Notes: generated by a model from the sequence alone, not told the origin. A stretch of DNA of 28,218 nt from Rhypophila decipiens (GCA_033297075.1 MU858335.1:1-28218), one strand, 5' to 3'; positions 10,370-21,611 are shown, numbered from the stretch's first letter. Made by a program: numbers and translations.

Positions 10370-12295
10370 ATGCCTCTGTTAACTGTCGCGCTTTGTTCTG
10401 GACTGGCACTGTTCGTGTCATTCGTCCTGTTTTGGGGAGTCGGTTTGTTTCGCAATTACTTGGCCGCTCGTAAGTTGGGCGTTCCCATCCGCGTCATACC
10501 CATCGACCACATCAATCCCATATGGATGCTCATCGACAGATGGGCCCTCGCCGTCCTCAACCGAGCGCTGCCCTTCATTGCCAGGACGAGCTTTTACAGG
10601 TACAACTTCCGGGGATGGGAGCTGAGTGATAGGTACCGAACGCACCAAGAACTCGGCGATGCCTTCATGCTGGTTACTCCCGGGAGGAACTGGTTCTATC
10701 TTGCCGACCCAGATGTTCTGATGGACGTTTTCCGTCGGAGGACGGATTTTCCGCGCTGCCTTGAGCTCACAGGTAAATACTTGTACACTGCATGCTCGCC
10801 CCAGGAATCCCGAGTGGGGATAGGCTGAGGAGGATGTAAATGCTGACGCCAACATGCTTCACCTTGCCAGAGATCCTTAATGTCTTTGGTCCCAACATAT
10901 CAACAGTGAGGCAACCTTTCTCCCTTACGAGCACAATCTCCGCGTGATCGACTAGGGCTGACCCACGGCAACTTGAACTAGATCGACGGGCCGCAATGGA
11001 AAATGCAACGAAAACTGATAGGAACATGCTTCAACGAGCAAAACCACGAGATTGTGTGGTCCCAAAGCACTGTGCTCGCACGGTCTATGCTGCAGAACTG
11101 GACCACAAGGCCGTCGGTGGATACCATCGCCCCGGACACCCGCTCGCTTTCCCTCGGCGTCCTTGTCCGGGCCGGCTTTGGAGAGTCGGCCACCTCGAAG
11201 CTTAAGCGCGACCATGGTGATTCCCGCCAGCCGACCAACTTTCAGCAGTCCCTGCAAACGATTCTCGAAAACTGCATCCTCATCATGGCCCTGGGCCCAT
11301 CTTTCCTCGCAGACTGGAAAGCCTGGCTCCCCCAAAAGCTCATACGTCTGCACGAGGCATGCAGTTCGTTTCAGAGACACATGACAGACCTGTACGAAGC
11401 AGAAAAGCGGCTATCGTCGTCGTCGTCCCGGGACCATAACCTGATGGCATCGCTAGTTCGCGCAGGACAGGACGACGCGAAATCCGCCGGCGGTCTGACA
11501 GAACAGGAAATCTATGCCAACATGTTCGTCTTGAACTTTGCCGGCCATGACACTACCGCTCATACCTTTACTTTCTCCCTGTACTTGTTGGCAGCACACC
11601 CGGCAGTACAAGACTGGGTCTCCGAAGAGCTCCGCCGGGTGCTGGGCGATCGCCCGCCCGACGAGTGGCATTACAATCGCGATTTCCCACGCCTGAAACG
11701 TTGTCTGGCCGTATTGTACGAGACCCTCCGTCTCTACACGCCCGTTCCCGTGGCGAAGTGGACAGAATCGCGGCCTCAAACCCTCGTCATGGACAGGGGC
11801 GACGGCAGCAAGACCACCATCGTGCTACCACCCAGAACCATGGTCATCCCGGCGTACTCTGCTGTCCAGACCAATCCAAAATACTGGGGGGCCGAGGCCC
11901 TCCGCTGGCGCCCTGAGCGCTGGATTCGACCTCGCACCTCGTCCGGTGGCACCAGCAAGGATAAAGTTGAAAACTTGGGCAAGGTCGAGGACCTGGACCT
12001 TGACGAGGACTTCTTGACCCCCAGGCCGGGCACCTTTCTCGGCTGGTCCGAAGGCGCGCGCGACTGCCCCGGGAGAAAGTTCTCCCAGGTCGAGTTTGTA
12101 GCCACCATGGCCGTACTCTTTCGCCACTGGCGTGTTGAACCCATGTTATTGGAGGGAGAAGTTGATGCTGATGCTGCGCGGGAAAGGGTGCTGAGACAGA
12201 TCGAATCCGACTCGGCCCCAGTCCTGTTGCTGCAGATGTTGCATCCCGAGCGATCGCCTTTGGTGTGGAGGAAAAGGGTTAATCGTGGAATATAG
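10370..12295 (+). CDS. Cytochrome P450 monooxygenase no. 3
   Basis: Predicted 583 residues from exons 10370-10772, 10871-10905 and 10982-12295. The 35-nt middle exon supplies the family motif VFGPNIS, which joins STIDGPQWKMQRK in frame. An N-terminal helix (residues 4-26) would anchor it in the ER. Motifs: I-helix NFAGHDTTAHT, ExxR in YETLRLY, RPERW, and the haem loop GWSEGARDCPG at about 12036-12075, with Trp where most P450s have Phe; this WSxGxRxCPGxKFSQVEF form is usual in one large fungal P450 group. A Ser-rich, Gly/Lys-rich insert lies before the haem loop (about 11940-12000). Total length is slightly above the common 500-550. Start ATG context is CAATCATGCC. Its divergent partner is P450 no. 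2, which suggests co-regulation. Role inferred: oxidation of a specialised metabolite. Confidence 0.92.
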
Positions 12296-13390
12296 TGCAG
12301 TTCATGCGAGGTACTACTCTGGTGATGACATACAGCAAGTACCTAAGTACCAGGGTACCTAGGTATCTAATATATAGTTCTTTTGTCTTTTTTTTTAAAT
12401 GATGCAGGCTATCAATATCAAGACAGTTGGAAACACCCCTAATCACTTTATTGTTTGTGGTTAATATGCGGCCCTGTTATCTTTGGCCGCTGAACTTGTT
12501 TCCCATACCGGTAATTACTTAGACATGTGCAAACAGATTCTGGCAACTTGGCAAGCGCGTTGGCGGCTCAGAGACTGTCACACACAGCCAACACGCATGA
12601 TATTAATCAGTCCTTTCCTCCAGTTTGACCCTTGAGAGTGTGATCCAAATTGGGATGTTACTACCTACCTCCTTTCCCTTGGATCCACACCTGCATGTCA
12701 GGCTGCCTCAACTCCCGCTAAGAGTTATCTGTCGTTGGCTGCAACGCAAAAGGGAATCCTTACCGTCCGGGCCGCAGTGTAGCAGCGGCTCGGGTAGCAA
12801 TATTGACGCAATGGCACTAACAGAACGGCTGCTCCCGCATGCCTGTTGGGACAAACACAACAGCGGACGGATAAGGCTGCCCGAACTCGACATAATTAGC
12901 CCGTCAGCCCCGTGCATACATGGATCGACATGCGGGACAGTGTCTCACACGGACTGTGTGAAGAAAAGCGACTCTGCCCGGCTCGGTTGGTCCAGCTGGC
13001 TGAGATGCTGCCAACGAGCCAATGCACACTTGACAGGACTTGAGGGACCATGCTATCCCAACCAATCCCATACATCGTTAGTGGCGAAAAACAGTCTGGG
13101 ACTTCCATGAGCTGTGATATGGAGGCAGTGGCGACAGCTTGGGTACTAGTTGCCAACACGCACCAAAATCACTCATATCGTGTCAACCTGGGCGAGAGGG
13201 CTTTAGTTGCTCTTCTATTTAGTCATTTGGCAATCGAGCGTCGCTCCTATCTACCTAGTACCTACCTCCGAAGCAGTGCCCAACCACATGCGACTCAACA
13301 ATCTTGTGGTGCTATATTCCAACATCCCCAGACCAAGATAAGCAGAAAGATAAGCAGAAAGAAACCCAAATACGATCCGACAATTTCCAA
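12296..13390. other. Intergenic region, no convincing gene
   Basis: About 1.1 kb between P450 no. 3 and the MFS gene. Near 12340-12372 lies a cluster of palindromic words (TACCTAAGTACC, GGTACCTAGGTA), and similar words recur near 13250-13270. The open frame at 12625-13110 (161 codons) has no domain, no intron support and an unlikely composition. The last 90 bases include two copies of AGATAAGCAGAA in the MFS leader. Confidence 0.55.
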
Positions 13391-15705
13391 ATGGCAGCAG
13401 ATGACCAAAAGCATGAGGCGGCAGCGCCAGTTACCGGTTCGCCTCCGGCTCCGGACCCGGTCCCAGATACCCCAGCCAGGCCCGTTGGATCTGGTGGTGG
13501 AGAAGACGCGGCCATCATCATCATCAACCCCCCCTCCTCGCCGTGGGGGCTCTCGATAATTATCCTGTCCCTCTGCCTTGGCATCTTCCTCTTCGGCCTA
13601 GACATCAACATCATCGGCACCGCCATCCCCCAGATCACGACCGAGTTCCGCTCCCTCCACGACATGTCCTGGTACGGCTCCGTGTACTTGCTGACCGTGA
13701 CCGCGTTCCAGCCCCTCTTCGGCAACCTATACAAGTACTTTTCAGCCAAGGTGGTCTACCTGGCCTCGCTGCTCATCTTCGAGGCCGGTTCCATCGTCTG
13801 CGCCGCGGCTCCCCGGTCGGCGATTCTTGTGCTCGGCCGCGCCCTGCTCGGGCTGGGCGCTGCCGGACTCCTGCAGGGCGCGCTGGCCATTATCGGGCAT
13901 GTTGTCCGTCCGCTCGACAAGGTCCCGCTCTACCAGGGTATCGTCGTCAGCGCTTTGGGAGTTAGCGTCTGCGTCGGGCCTGTAATCGGGGGCGCCTTGA
14001 CCGAGTATGCGAACTGGCGTGAGTTCCATTCTATTCTTGTTCGAGCTTTAACCCCAACTGCTCACGGAATAGAGACTCATTAGTAGATGATTACTAATCA
14101 GCCGACCCAAAAACTCAGGATGGTGTTTTTGGATGTGAGAATAACCCCTGTTTCACTAATTGCCAGAAAAAGAAAAAGACAAGGAAAGAAAGGGATCTTC
14201 TCCTTATTACTGTCGGGAGCCATTGCTGACTTGTCACTCGCCTTGTTCTCGCCTGCTGTAGAAACATACCCGTTGGCGCATGTGTCATGCTAGCCATCAT
14301 GTTTCTCGTTCCCATCACGCAGTCGACGAACCAGACCACCAGCCGGCAGTTGTCCCTCGGGAGCAAGCTCCAGCGCATGGATTTCCCCGGAATCATCTTA
14401 TTCATCGGTGCAGTATTTTGCCTGCTCCTTGCCTTGACCTGGGGCGGACAGGTCTACCCCTGGAGTGATTCCCGGTGCGTCGGGCTGCTCGTCGGCTTTG
14501 GGCTCCTGAGCGGCTGTTTTTGTTTGGGGCTGTGGAAACAAGGTGAGGTTGCCATTATTCCTCTCCGGGTTCTTCGACAGCGCTCCATCTGGACAGGGGC
14601 TCTCGTGCTCTTTGGTCTGGGCATGGCCAGCCAGGTGTACGCGTATTACCTCCCAGTCTTCTTCCAGTCCTCTCAAGGGGTGTCTACCACCGAGAGCGGT
14701 GTTCGCTTCATTGCCCTGATCGTTCCGCAGATCGCTAGCTTGGTCTTGGTTGGGGCCGTGGTGTCAAAATTGGGTCACTATGTGCGTATAACCTCTCAGG
14801 CTTCCTCATTCGCTACAAGGTCAATGTTCATTTCAAAGAGTTTTGGTCGCATTGTCCTCTTTGTGGCTGATCTAACGCTAATTCACACATCCAATCTCCG
14901 TCCCCTCTCTGTTTCAGGTTCCCTTTATCATCGGAGGTATCGTCATCATGTGTACTGGCGCTGGCCTTCTGACCATTCTCGCCATTCAAACACCCACGGC
15001 GGAATGGGCGACTTTCCTCGTCATTTGTGGGATTGGCATGGGAATGGCGCAACAGCTTCCTTATACAGCCGTACAAACTGTGCTTGAGTACGCTCAACAT
15101 CTTATTCTTATTCGCTTGACGTAGTCGGCGGCTGGCTAATAAGTTTAATTCAGTCCACCTGACGTTCCTACAGGCAACGGCAAGCTCAGCCCTGTATCAT
15201 TTCCATCATATCAAACTACAAACTAACCTTTTAACTCGGTTGTTCTACAGCCATAGCCGTCTTTTCATTCCAGCTTGGAAGGTATGGACTGTACTGATTG
15301 TTGCCGTTGAATCTGCTTTTGCGAACTAACCGATATGAACGAACTAGCGCTCTCGGAATTGCAATAGGACAAAACATATTCCTCCTTACGCTCCGGTCTG
15401 TCGTGCCCAGACTGACGACGGGCGAGGTCTCCCCGGACCAGGTATTCGCAGCCGGTCCGACCAACTTGGAATCACTCGCGCCGGGAAATGCGGATGCTGT
15501 CGGCGCCTTACGCGAGGCCTACGCCGAATCGGTCCGGTCGACGCTTACCCTTGCCCTTGTGGCCGCCTGCCTTGCGCTCCCACCTGCTTGTTTTATGGAA
15601 CGACGGAACATAAAAAGGGTTTCCGAAGAAAGACGCCGCAGGGAGGGGAAAACTAGCTGTTCGGAGAAGAGCAAAGAGGATGAGAAGGAGGCAAGCCGAG
15701 TGTAA
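13391..15705 (+). CDS. MFS exporter, DHA2-type with 14 helices
   Basis: A proton-coupled efflux pump of the plasma membrane, of the kind that exports fungal metabolites or drugs. The model has seven exons: 13391-14018, 14119-14134, 14262-14781, 14918-15087, 15154-15179, 15251-15281 and 15348-15705, giving 582 residues. The 16-nt second exon supplies the motif WRWCFWI between NW and NIPVGA. Intron 15180-15250 has a GC donor (GCAAGC) with a normal AG acceptor; it is needed to join TGN to AIAVFSFQLG. Intron 1 has TACTAAT at 14092-14098. The N-terminal tail is Pro/Ala-rich; then come FLFGLDINIIGTAIP, WYGSVYLLT, RALLGLGAAGLL (motif near helix 4) and GVSVCVGPVIGGAL (motif C of antiporters). The tail is Lys/Glu-rich. 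An in-frame ATG-less extension upstream was not used. Its place beside P450s and an oxidase fits export of their product. Confidence 0.93.
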
Positions 15706-16035
15706 GATGGATGTTGCGGCATTTAGTCTGGTGATGAGAAGGCACCAAGAAGATTGTGGCAAAGTCTGCTGATGAAAAAAGAGCGGTATAGTTTGGCGGA
15801 CTTGCTTTCTGCCGAGTTGTAGGAAATTAGGACAATTTTGCCTTTTAGCAAGCTCTTGTTGCTTCCCTTTGACCATAACAGGCAACTGAGAGTCCAAGTA
15901 ATATTTCTTAATCTAGTACTATCGCGGTTCCCTGACACTCTCTCCCACCCGTGCCTGCTGAGCGTAAAAGAAATTTCGTTTGTCCATTGGCGAGCTATCT
16001 CTGGAAGACGAGAAACCTCTATATACGTCCAATAC
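15706..16035. other. Convergent 3' intergenic region
   Basis: A 330-bp gap between the MFS gene (+) and the wall-sensor-like gene (-). It is AT-rich and presumably holds both 3' UTRs. I see no further feature. Confidence 0.55.
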
Positions 16036-17442
16036 TCATGACACGTCCGACCGATGCATCCAAGCCTGGGGCTCACCATTGCTGGGATAGCCATCAGGTG
16101 GTGAGTTCTGAGAACTATAATGGTATCCCTGGTAAGTCCCATCATAACCGTACACCAAATAAACGGGTTGCGTATATGGAAAGGGTTCCATGGCTTGACC
16201 CCCTCCTCCGCTCAGTCCTTCGCCAGTCAAGGAGGGCCCTGTCTCCAGGTGTGACGGATGGCCGGTCCTCTCCAACTCATTAATCTGACCCATTGCTGGC
16301 ATGTTTGAACTATGGGCGTTACTTTCCAGCTCACTCGGTATTGGAAAGCCCTCCATTTCTGTAACCTTGACCATGGCTGTGTTGTTTGATGTGCTGTCCA
16401 ACTCAACGCGTCCTTGGTCACCAACTAGCTCGGGCAAGCCGTCTTGCTTATTCGCCATGGTGGTTACGTGACCATCTCCTGCAAACTCTTTCCCACGAGA
16501 TCCCTCCTCTCTCTTCTGCCGGCGCCTGATAAGCCTGAAAACCAAGAAGATGGCCATCAAAATCATTAACCCACAGACGGTACCCACGATAACAATGGGG
16601 ACTGTCATCGCGGGGTCGTTGGGACTCGGAACGGGCGGAGGCGACAAAGTCGAGGCCGTACGGGTTGTTGTCGAGGGATTATTGTGTTTAGCTGTGGTAG
16701 TTGTTCTAGTTGAAGTTGTTGGTGACGTCAAGTTCGTGGCTGAATTGGTGCTTGATGTCAAGCTCGTCGGTGACGTAGTGGATGTTTGTGGTTTGGGAGG
16801 TGCATGTAGCTATAATACAGATGTTATATTATTCAATGCTCCTTTCTATGCAATTGTTCAAGATCCCAACATACTCTCACATCAGTATAGACCCATATAG
16901 GCCCCGTTGCTGTTGTTCTTGAGTCTGGGCTGGACTTGATTAAACTAAGGTCATAGACCGTAAGATTGAGTATGATTTTTGTATCTCGGAAGAAACGAGG
17001 TGTCCAGCTCTAACTACCTATTGCTGGAAATACGCCAGCTAGAAGCAGTCAGTATATAAGCTTGAGTAGGAATGGTTTCTGGGTCTCTGCGACATTCGAC
17101 TTTCAATTCGAATTTTCGGCGAAAGAAATTGTCATGCGACCCATCATCTTGTCGGATTAGGCAGACTTTGAATCACAAGTACGTACATTTGAGAATGCCA
17201 TATGCGCTGGAAGGGTCATCAGCATCTGTCCAGACAAGCAAGCAATACTTTATATCAGGGACACCCTCCCAGGTAATATTGAAGGGAACTCTGCTATAGA
17301 TGTCGAGGTTCTCCATTGTGAAAGAGGGAGTTGCTTGGGCTTGCTGGACATGCAGCGAATACCATATCAATGCAGAGCATAATCTGTATACGGAAGAGCT
17401 CATACGCCCAGAGGTGCTCGGGGACTGGAGATTTGGAGCCAT
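16036..17442 (-). CDS. Single-span Ser/Thr-rich surface protein (wall-sensor/Kre9-like ectodomain)
   Basis: Predicted 401 residues, minus-strand exons 17442-17187, 17147-17101, 17009-16881 and 16809-16036. The junctions build a plausible extracellular fold: PFNITWEG, then FRRKFELK joined to SWTPRFF, then LNLTVYD. The signal peptide lies within residues 14-37 (MSSSVYRLCSALIWYSLHVQ, cleavage after QAQA); the ATG at 17403 is an equally good start. A Thr/Ser/Pro-rich stalk (about 145-212) precedes one membrane helix (213-237, VPIVIVGTVCGLMILMAIFL) and a basic stop-transfer RLIRRRQKR. The cytosolic tail of about 160 residues is Gly/Ser-rich with a Tyr-rich end (VYLVYGYDGTYQGYHYS). This layout matches fungal wall-stress-sensor or Mid2/adhesion-type proteins. 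The first intron would be only 39 nt, which is very short, and intron 17010-17100 uses a weak GTCGAA donor, so these two junctions are tentative. Confidence 0.72.
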
Positions 17443-18290
17443 GAGGAAAGTGCAGTAGTCAGGAAAAGGAGAGTAAAGTGTCCAAGAGTGTTTCATAGAG
17501 CTTGGGCAGTCGACTTCATATAAACTCACTTCATGGTGGTACCTGGTTGGAAAAAAGAGGGGAACTTGCAGTCGTGAGGCCGTGAGACAAGAGAGCTCTC
17601 AACGAGGTAGGCTGGTCTTGGTCACTGTGGCACGGTGCGACGTCTCACTGTTCAACGCCAGACATGGTCGTGGTACTCATGATACATTGGAGGTTGAAAA
17701 CTTCTTTGCAAATCAAAACTTTCCAGTGAAGTCTTCCCCGGGCCACCCACCACCTATCAGGCCCATGGAAGTCGCACAGGAAAAGGCAACCGGCCCATGC
17801 AAACCATTGCATATGTAGTGAACCCGCGTTAAACCTCATTCCGAAGTTAATCTGAACTCGTCTCAAATCCGGCTCGTCAAGCTTGAGCACTTGTCCACGA
17901 TGACGTTAGCATCTTGGACCACATGTGCGGTTCCTGAGTTGGCTGGCCTCAATCCGGGGAAATTCGGACTTAAGACTGACCACTCGGGGATAGGGGCGCC
18001 CAGAACGGCGATTTGTGTAAACACTAGACCGCTTATGTAAACCGTTGTAACCATGGACCCCTGAGCCATTCTTGGGTGCAGAATCAACGTCTCACAGTGA
18101 CCAATCACAGAAGCATGACAAGGGGAAATCTTACCTTGAACGGGTTGTTGAGAATGGAAATCCAGCCGAACGTCAGCATTTGGAGCGGGGTTCGTTCCCA
18201 GGACCATGGGTCAACTTTTCATTTAAATGAAGCGTCAGCACTCAAGTTCCACATCTTGTTTTCTTTCTCGTCTTTAACGAGCAATTCGCA
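17443..18290. other. Divergent intergenic region
   Basis: About 850 bp between the start of the surface-protein gene (-) and the FAD oxidase (+); it should carry both promoters. Open frames at 17582-17818 and 17863-18207 have no recognisable domain. No repeats or RNA genes seen. Confidence 0.5.
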
Positions 18291-19875
18291 ATGGAGGGCA
18301 GATCAAAGACCAGCATCAAGGACATTTGTGTGAGTTCTCAGTGATCATCTGTTTGCTCAGAAGAATGTCACCATGAACTGACATGACCATCCATTCCAGT
18401 GTCTCGCCCTGTCGCTTATTCTGAAAGACAAGGTCCATTTCCCAGGCAGTCCCGGCTACACGGCTTCCCTCGGCTCGTATGCCGCCCTCCAGGAGATAGC
18501 CGTCGAACCGCGCTGCATCGTCACGCCCAAGAACACCAAAGACGTGTCATCGGCAGTCCGCGTCTTGTCAACCACAACACCGGCAGGTTCCAAAGGATGC
18601 CAATTCGCCGTCCGCTCAGGGGGCCACGCTGCTTTTGCAGGGGCAGCTAACATCGAAGGCGGCGTGACACTCGATCTCACCGGTCTGAACAGCGTCACCG
18701 TCCAACAAACCACATCCAACAATGAGGCCCCCGTCATCTCTGTCGGCGCCGGAGGGCGCTGGGGGGCCGTGTACTCCGTCCTCGACCCACTCAATCTGGC
18801 GGTCAACGGAGGCCGGGCCGGCAGCGTCGGAGTCGGGGGTCTGCTCCTCGGAGGCGGGCTGAGTTTCTTCGGCCCGCGATCCGGTTGGTCGTGCGACACG
18901 GTGACCAACTTTGAAGTCGTCCTCTTCGACGGGCGCGTCGTCAATGCCAATGCCGACAAGAATCCCGATCTCCTCTGGGCTCTCCGCGGCGGGACAAACA
19001 ACTTTGGCGTCGTCACGCGGGTAGACCTCCAGTCCTTCCCCCAAGGCGACATCTGGGGCGGGCAAACAGTCCATCTCATCTCCACCCTCGACGCGCAAAT
19101 CAACTTCCTCGCTTCATTCAGTAATCCCGCTACATACGACGAGTATTCTTCTCTCATTACGAGTTTCGCATACAACAACCCAGCCACTGGAGGTCCAGGC
19201 ATGTCCATTACCGCAAACCAAATGGAATACACGAAACCAATCGCAAACCCGTCCGTCTTTCACGGATTGACTGATGATCTGCCCCCGCCATTGTTTACCA
19301 CCCAACGAGTGACCTACCTGACGGATATCGTGACCGAAGTGGCAGCGGGGAATCCAGACGGCGTATTCTGGCAGTTCAGCGCCAGCGTGACGATCAAAGC
19401 CCGGCTGGACGCGATCAACGCGACTGTTCAGGCTTGGAACAGGAGTATCGAGTCTATCTCGCATATTCCGGGGATTATCTGGGCCGTGGTTATGGATCCT
19501 TTGCCTCCACAACTTTACGCAGAGCATAGTGATAACGGGCGAGCAAATGCATTCGGTCTTGGGGCAAGGAACAACGGCGAGTCGTTGATTATTGTGCAAT
19601 TGTTTGCTAGTTGGCCTTCTCCCGCGACTGGGAGTCCAGAAGCGTTGGATGAAGTGGTGGATTTGGCTGCGAGGAGGTTGATTGCTGATATTGAGACGGA
19701 GACCAAGAAGCTGGGCGCGTTGGATAGGTTCATTTATGCGAATTATGCTGCGCCTTGGCAAGGGGTTTTTGAGAGTTACGGAAAGGAGTCGTTGAAGAAG
19801 TTGAGGGAGGTTAGGAAGAGGTATGATCCTGCACGGGTGTTTACGAAGATGGTGCCAGGGGGTTTCAAGTTCTAG
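18291..19875 (+). CDS. FAD-linked oxidase of the berberine-bridge (BBE-like) family
   Basis: Predicted 504 residues from exons 18291-18329 and 18400-19875 (70-nt intron, CTGAC branch near 18377). It has the p-cresol methylhydroxylase-type FAD domain: VTPKNTKDV, the flavin-linking His in VRSGGH (residue 89), GAGGRWG, then GSVGVGGLLLGGGLSFF, SGWSCDTV and LLWALRGGTNNFGVVT. The C-terminal BBE motif is YANYAAPWQGVFESYG followed by LKKLREVRKRYDPARVF. The position matching the second flavin-linking Cys of bicovalent enzymes is Ala (about 153), so I expect a single covalent bond to His. Residues 13-22 are mildly hydrophobic, but I see no convincing signal peptide. Relatives oxidise alcohols, amines or alkaloid precursors with O2, often in specialised-metabolite clusters. 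The nearby P450s and exporter suggest such a role; the substrate is unknown. Confidence 0.92.
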
Positions 19876-20248
19876 ATGAGAGGTGATGATTAAAATTTGG
19901 ATAATGAGACGGCAGCGCTCCAGCTCTCTGATTCGACACATATCTCTGCGACTGCAAAGCCACGTGCAGCTATCCGAACATGCAGTTCGTCTGCTCCTGG
20001 CCTGCACAATTCCGGTCTTGCCGTCTTGGACTCACCTACATCTGGCAACAACAGCAACCGCAAATTGCATGTGGTGTAGTGCTGGCGCCGAGCGAAATTG
20101 CCATCTTTTTAGACTTGCGCCTTGAGAAAACCTCGTGACTAGCATGGATGTAATGGAAAAAGAAAATTACATAGTCGCAGTATAAATGCTGTTAAATGTT
20201 AATGAAGGCGCAAAATACTTGGCGAGAATGAGAAACAGTGCCAGTTTC
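19876..20248. other. Convergent 3' intergenic region
   Basis: A gap of about 370 bp between the FAD oxidase (+) and the interrupted membrane-protein gene (-). Short frames near 19883-20125 have no domain. Nothing else is seen. Confidence 0.55.
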
Positions 20249-21327
20249 TCAAACAATAAACTCTACAATATAGATGACACCACTCCTCATCCTTGCCTTT
20301 GCTACAGGGGAGGTTTGCTTGTACATTTTGTATGCGAATACCTGCTCGTAAATATAAATCCCAACCATGACCCCCAGGAACACCACACAAGCCGTTCCAG
20401 TGGCCAACAGCACCGCAACTGAGAACCAGTAGCAAGCGACGGTATATGTGCCGACAGGGCCCTCAGATGTATATGGATCCGCAGCGAGGCCGACCTGCAT
20501 GGCGGCCAAGAAGATGGACAAGACGGCAAAGACGGCCACAAGTGGCCCGAGCATGTCCATAAAGACGGTCCCCCACTCGCCGTGCATATGAAAGTAGGTG
20601 ACTTTGATGCCAAGGATCCGGACGAGCCAGTTGAGGCGCCGTAGTCTCAGCTCGCCGTACGAATACCGCGGAGACACCTGGTTGTCTGTGAGATGCGAGA
20701 ATTGGTTGATGAACCGTGAGAATCTTTCAAAGCCTTCAGTCGTGTTGTCCATGCCGAATGGCAGCAGAGGTGCCTTGTCGTCGTTTGCCAGCCGATAGTC
20801 GGTTTCCGATTTGATGAGGAATGTATAGCTGCGCATGAATCCAGCTGCTGCTTTGAAGACGTCTGGGTCTGCTTCGGCGATCCATTCCCAGAAGGCGGCA
20901 GATAGCAGATAGGGAGGGATGGGCTTGATGAAGATGATGCCCTGATACCACACAAGATGCAGGTTGTGGGATTCGATGGGCGTGATCTGGTGGCCCCGGG
21001 CGGGCTGGAAATGGACGGGGTAAACATGGGAGCTTTTTGGTGTCGTGATCTTGTGAGCGGTACTAGCTGTGAGCTGAAAAGCCATCAACTGGATGCAAGG
21101 GACTTACAAAGCGAAGGTGAGGCGACAATCTGTCTAGCTAGGGTGTCAAGAATATTTCTCGGAGTCGAGGTAGCAGATGATCGCCTGTGAGCTCAAGGAG
21201 CGGGCTCTCCGGGGAGAGTTGAACCACTGCCATTCCGTGCCAGTGCTTTTCTGTTGTTCAGGAAATCGACCTTGAGCTTCTCGTTGAGTTGCGTTTCCAC
21301 ATCGATCACAAAGGGGGCCGTCATCAT
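20249..21327 (-). pseudogene. Interrupted gene for a two-helix fungal membrane protein (DUF6601-like)
   Basis: The long minus-strand frame 21088-20249 encodes FQLTAST, YQGIIFIKPIPPYLLSAAFW, SETDYRLA, SPRYSYGELRLRRLNW and two membrane helices (MLGPLVAVFAVLSIFLAAM and a second near WFSVAVLLATGTACVVFLG). I recall this layout from fungal proteins grouped as DUF6601; function unknown. Upstream, a matching N-terminal part starts at the ATG at 21327 (VETQLNEKLKVDFLNNRKALA, then TPRNILDTLARQIVASPSL). Within it an in-frame TGA lies at 21195-21193, after residue 44, and the frame must shift by one base near 21090 to reach FQLTAST. No GT-AG intron of normal size removes the stop or repairs the shift. 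A CGA-to-TGA change would explain the stop. So it looks like a pseudogene, or an error-prone stretch; the start could also lie elsewhere. Confidence 0.6.
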
Positions 21328-21611
21328 GGTCGGCTGCGTACGGTACCAGTAGTAAGTAGAGAGAATTTTCCATTCTGTGAAGAGTCCTCAGGCATCCATT
21401 CAAATCTGTCAAATGAGGGCATCCGTACCCCGTTCGGAATCCCCGAAAACTTGCAGCGAGGCGCACAGGACGGGTTAGCGCTGTTTCTTTTTTTTTCTTT
21501 CTTCTCATGTTCATTTTCCCCTCATTTTGCCGTTTCTGCATCTGAGTGGTAATTTCTCTCCCATAGCCTTAGAGCAATTCAGCGGTGAGCAAAGGGCCAT
21601 CAATTATCAAG

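Noticed and set aside
12340..12372. Terminal inverted repeat of a transposon suggested by TACCTAGGTA-like words
   Set aside because: Similar short words recur in several spacers without a paired end, target-site duplication or transposase.
12625..13110. 161-codon open frame in the spacer before the MFS gene
   Set aside because: No domain, no signal peptide, no intron support and spacer-like composition.
17863..18207. 114-codon minus-strand frame upstream of the FAD oxidase
   Set aside because: No recognisable domain and it would overlap the expected promoter of the oxidase.
18456..19232. 258-codon minus-strand frame inside the FAD oxidase
   Set aside because: Antisense shadow of a well-supported flavoprotein exon.
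19114..20007. 297-codon minus-strand frame
   Set aside because: Mostly antisense to the BBE domain of the oxidase and shows no domain of its own.
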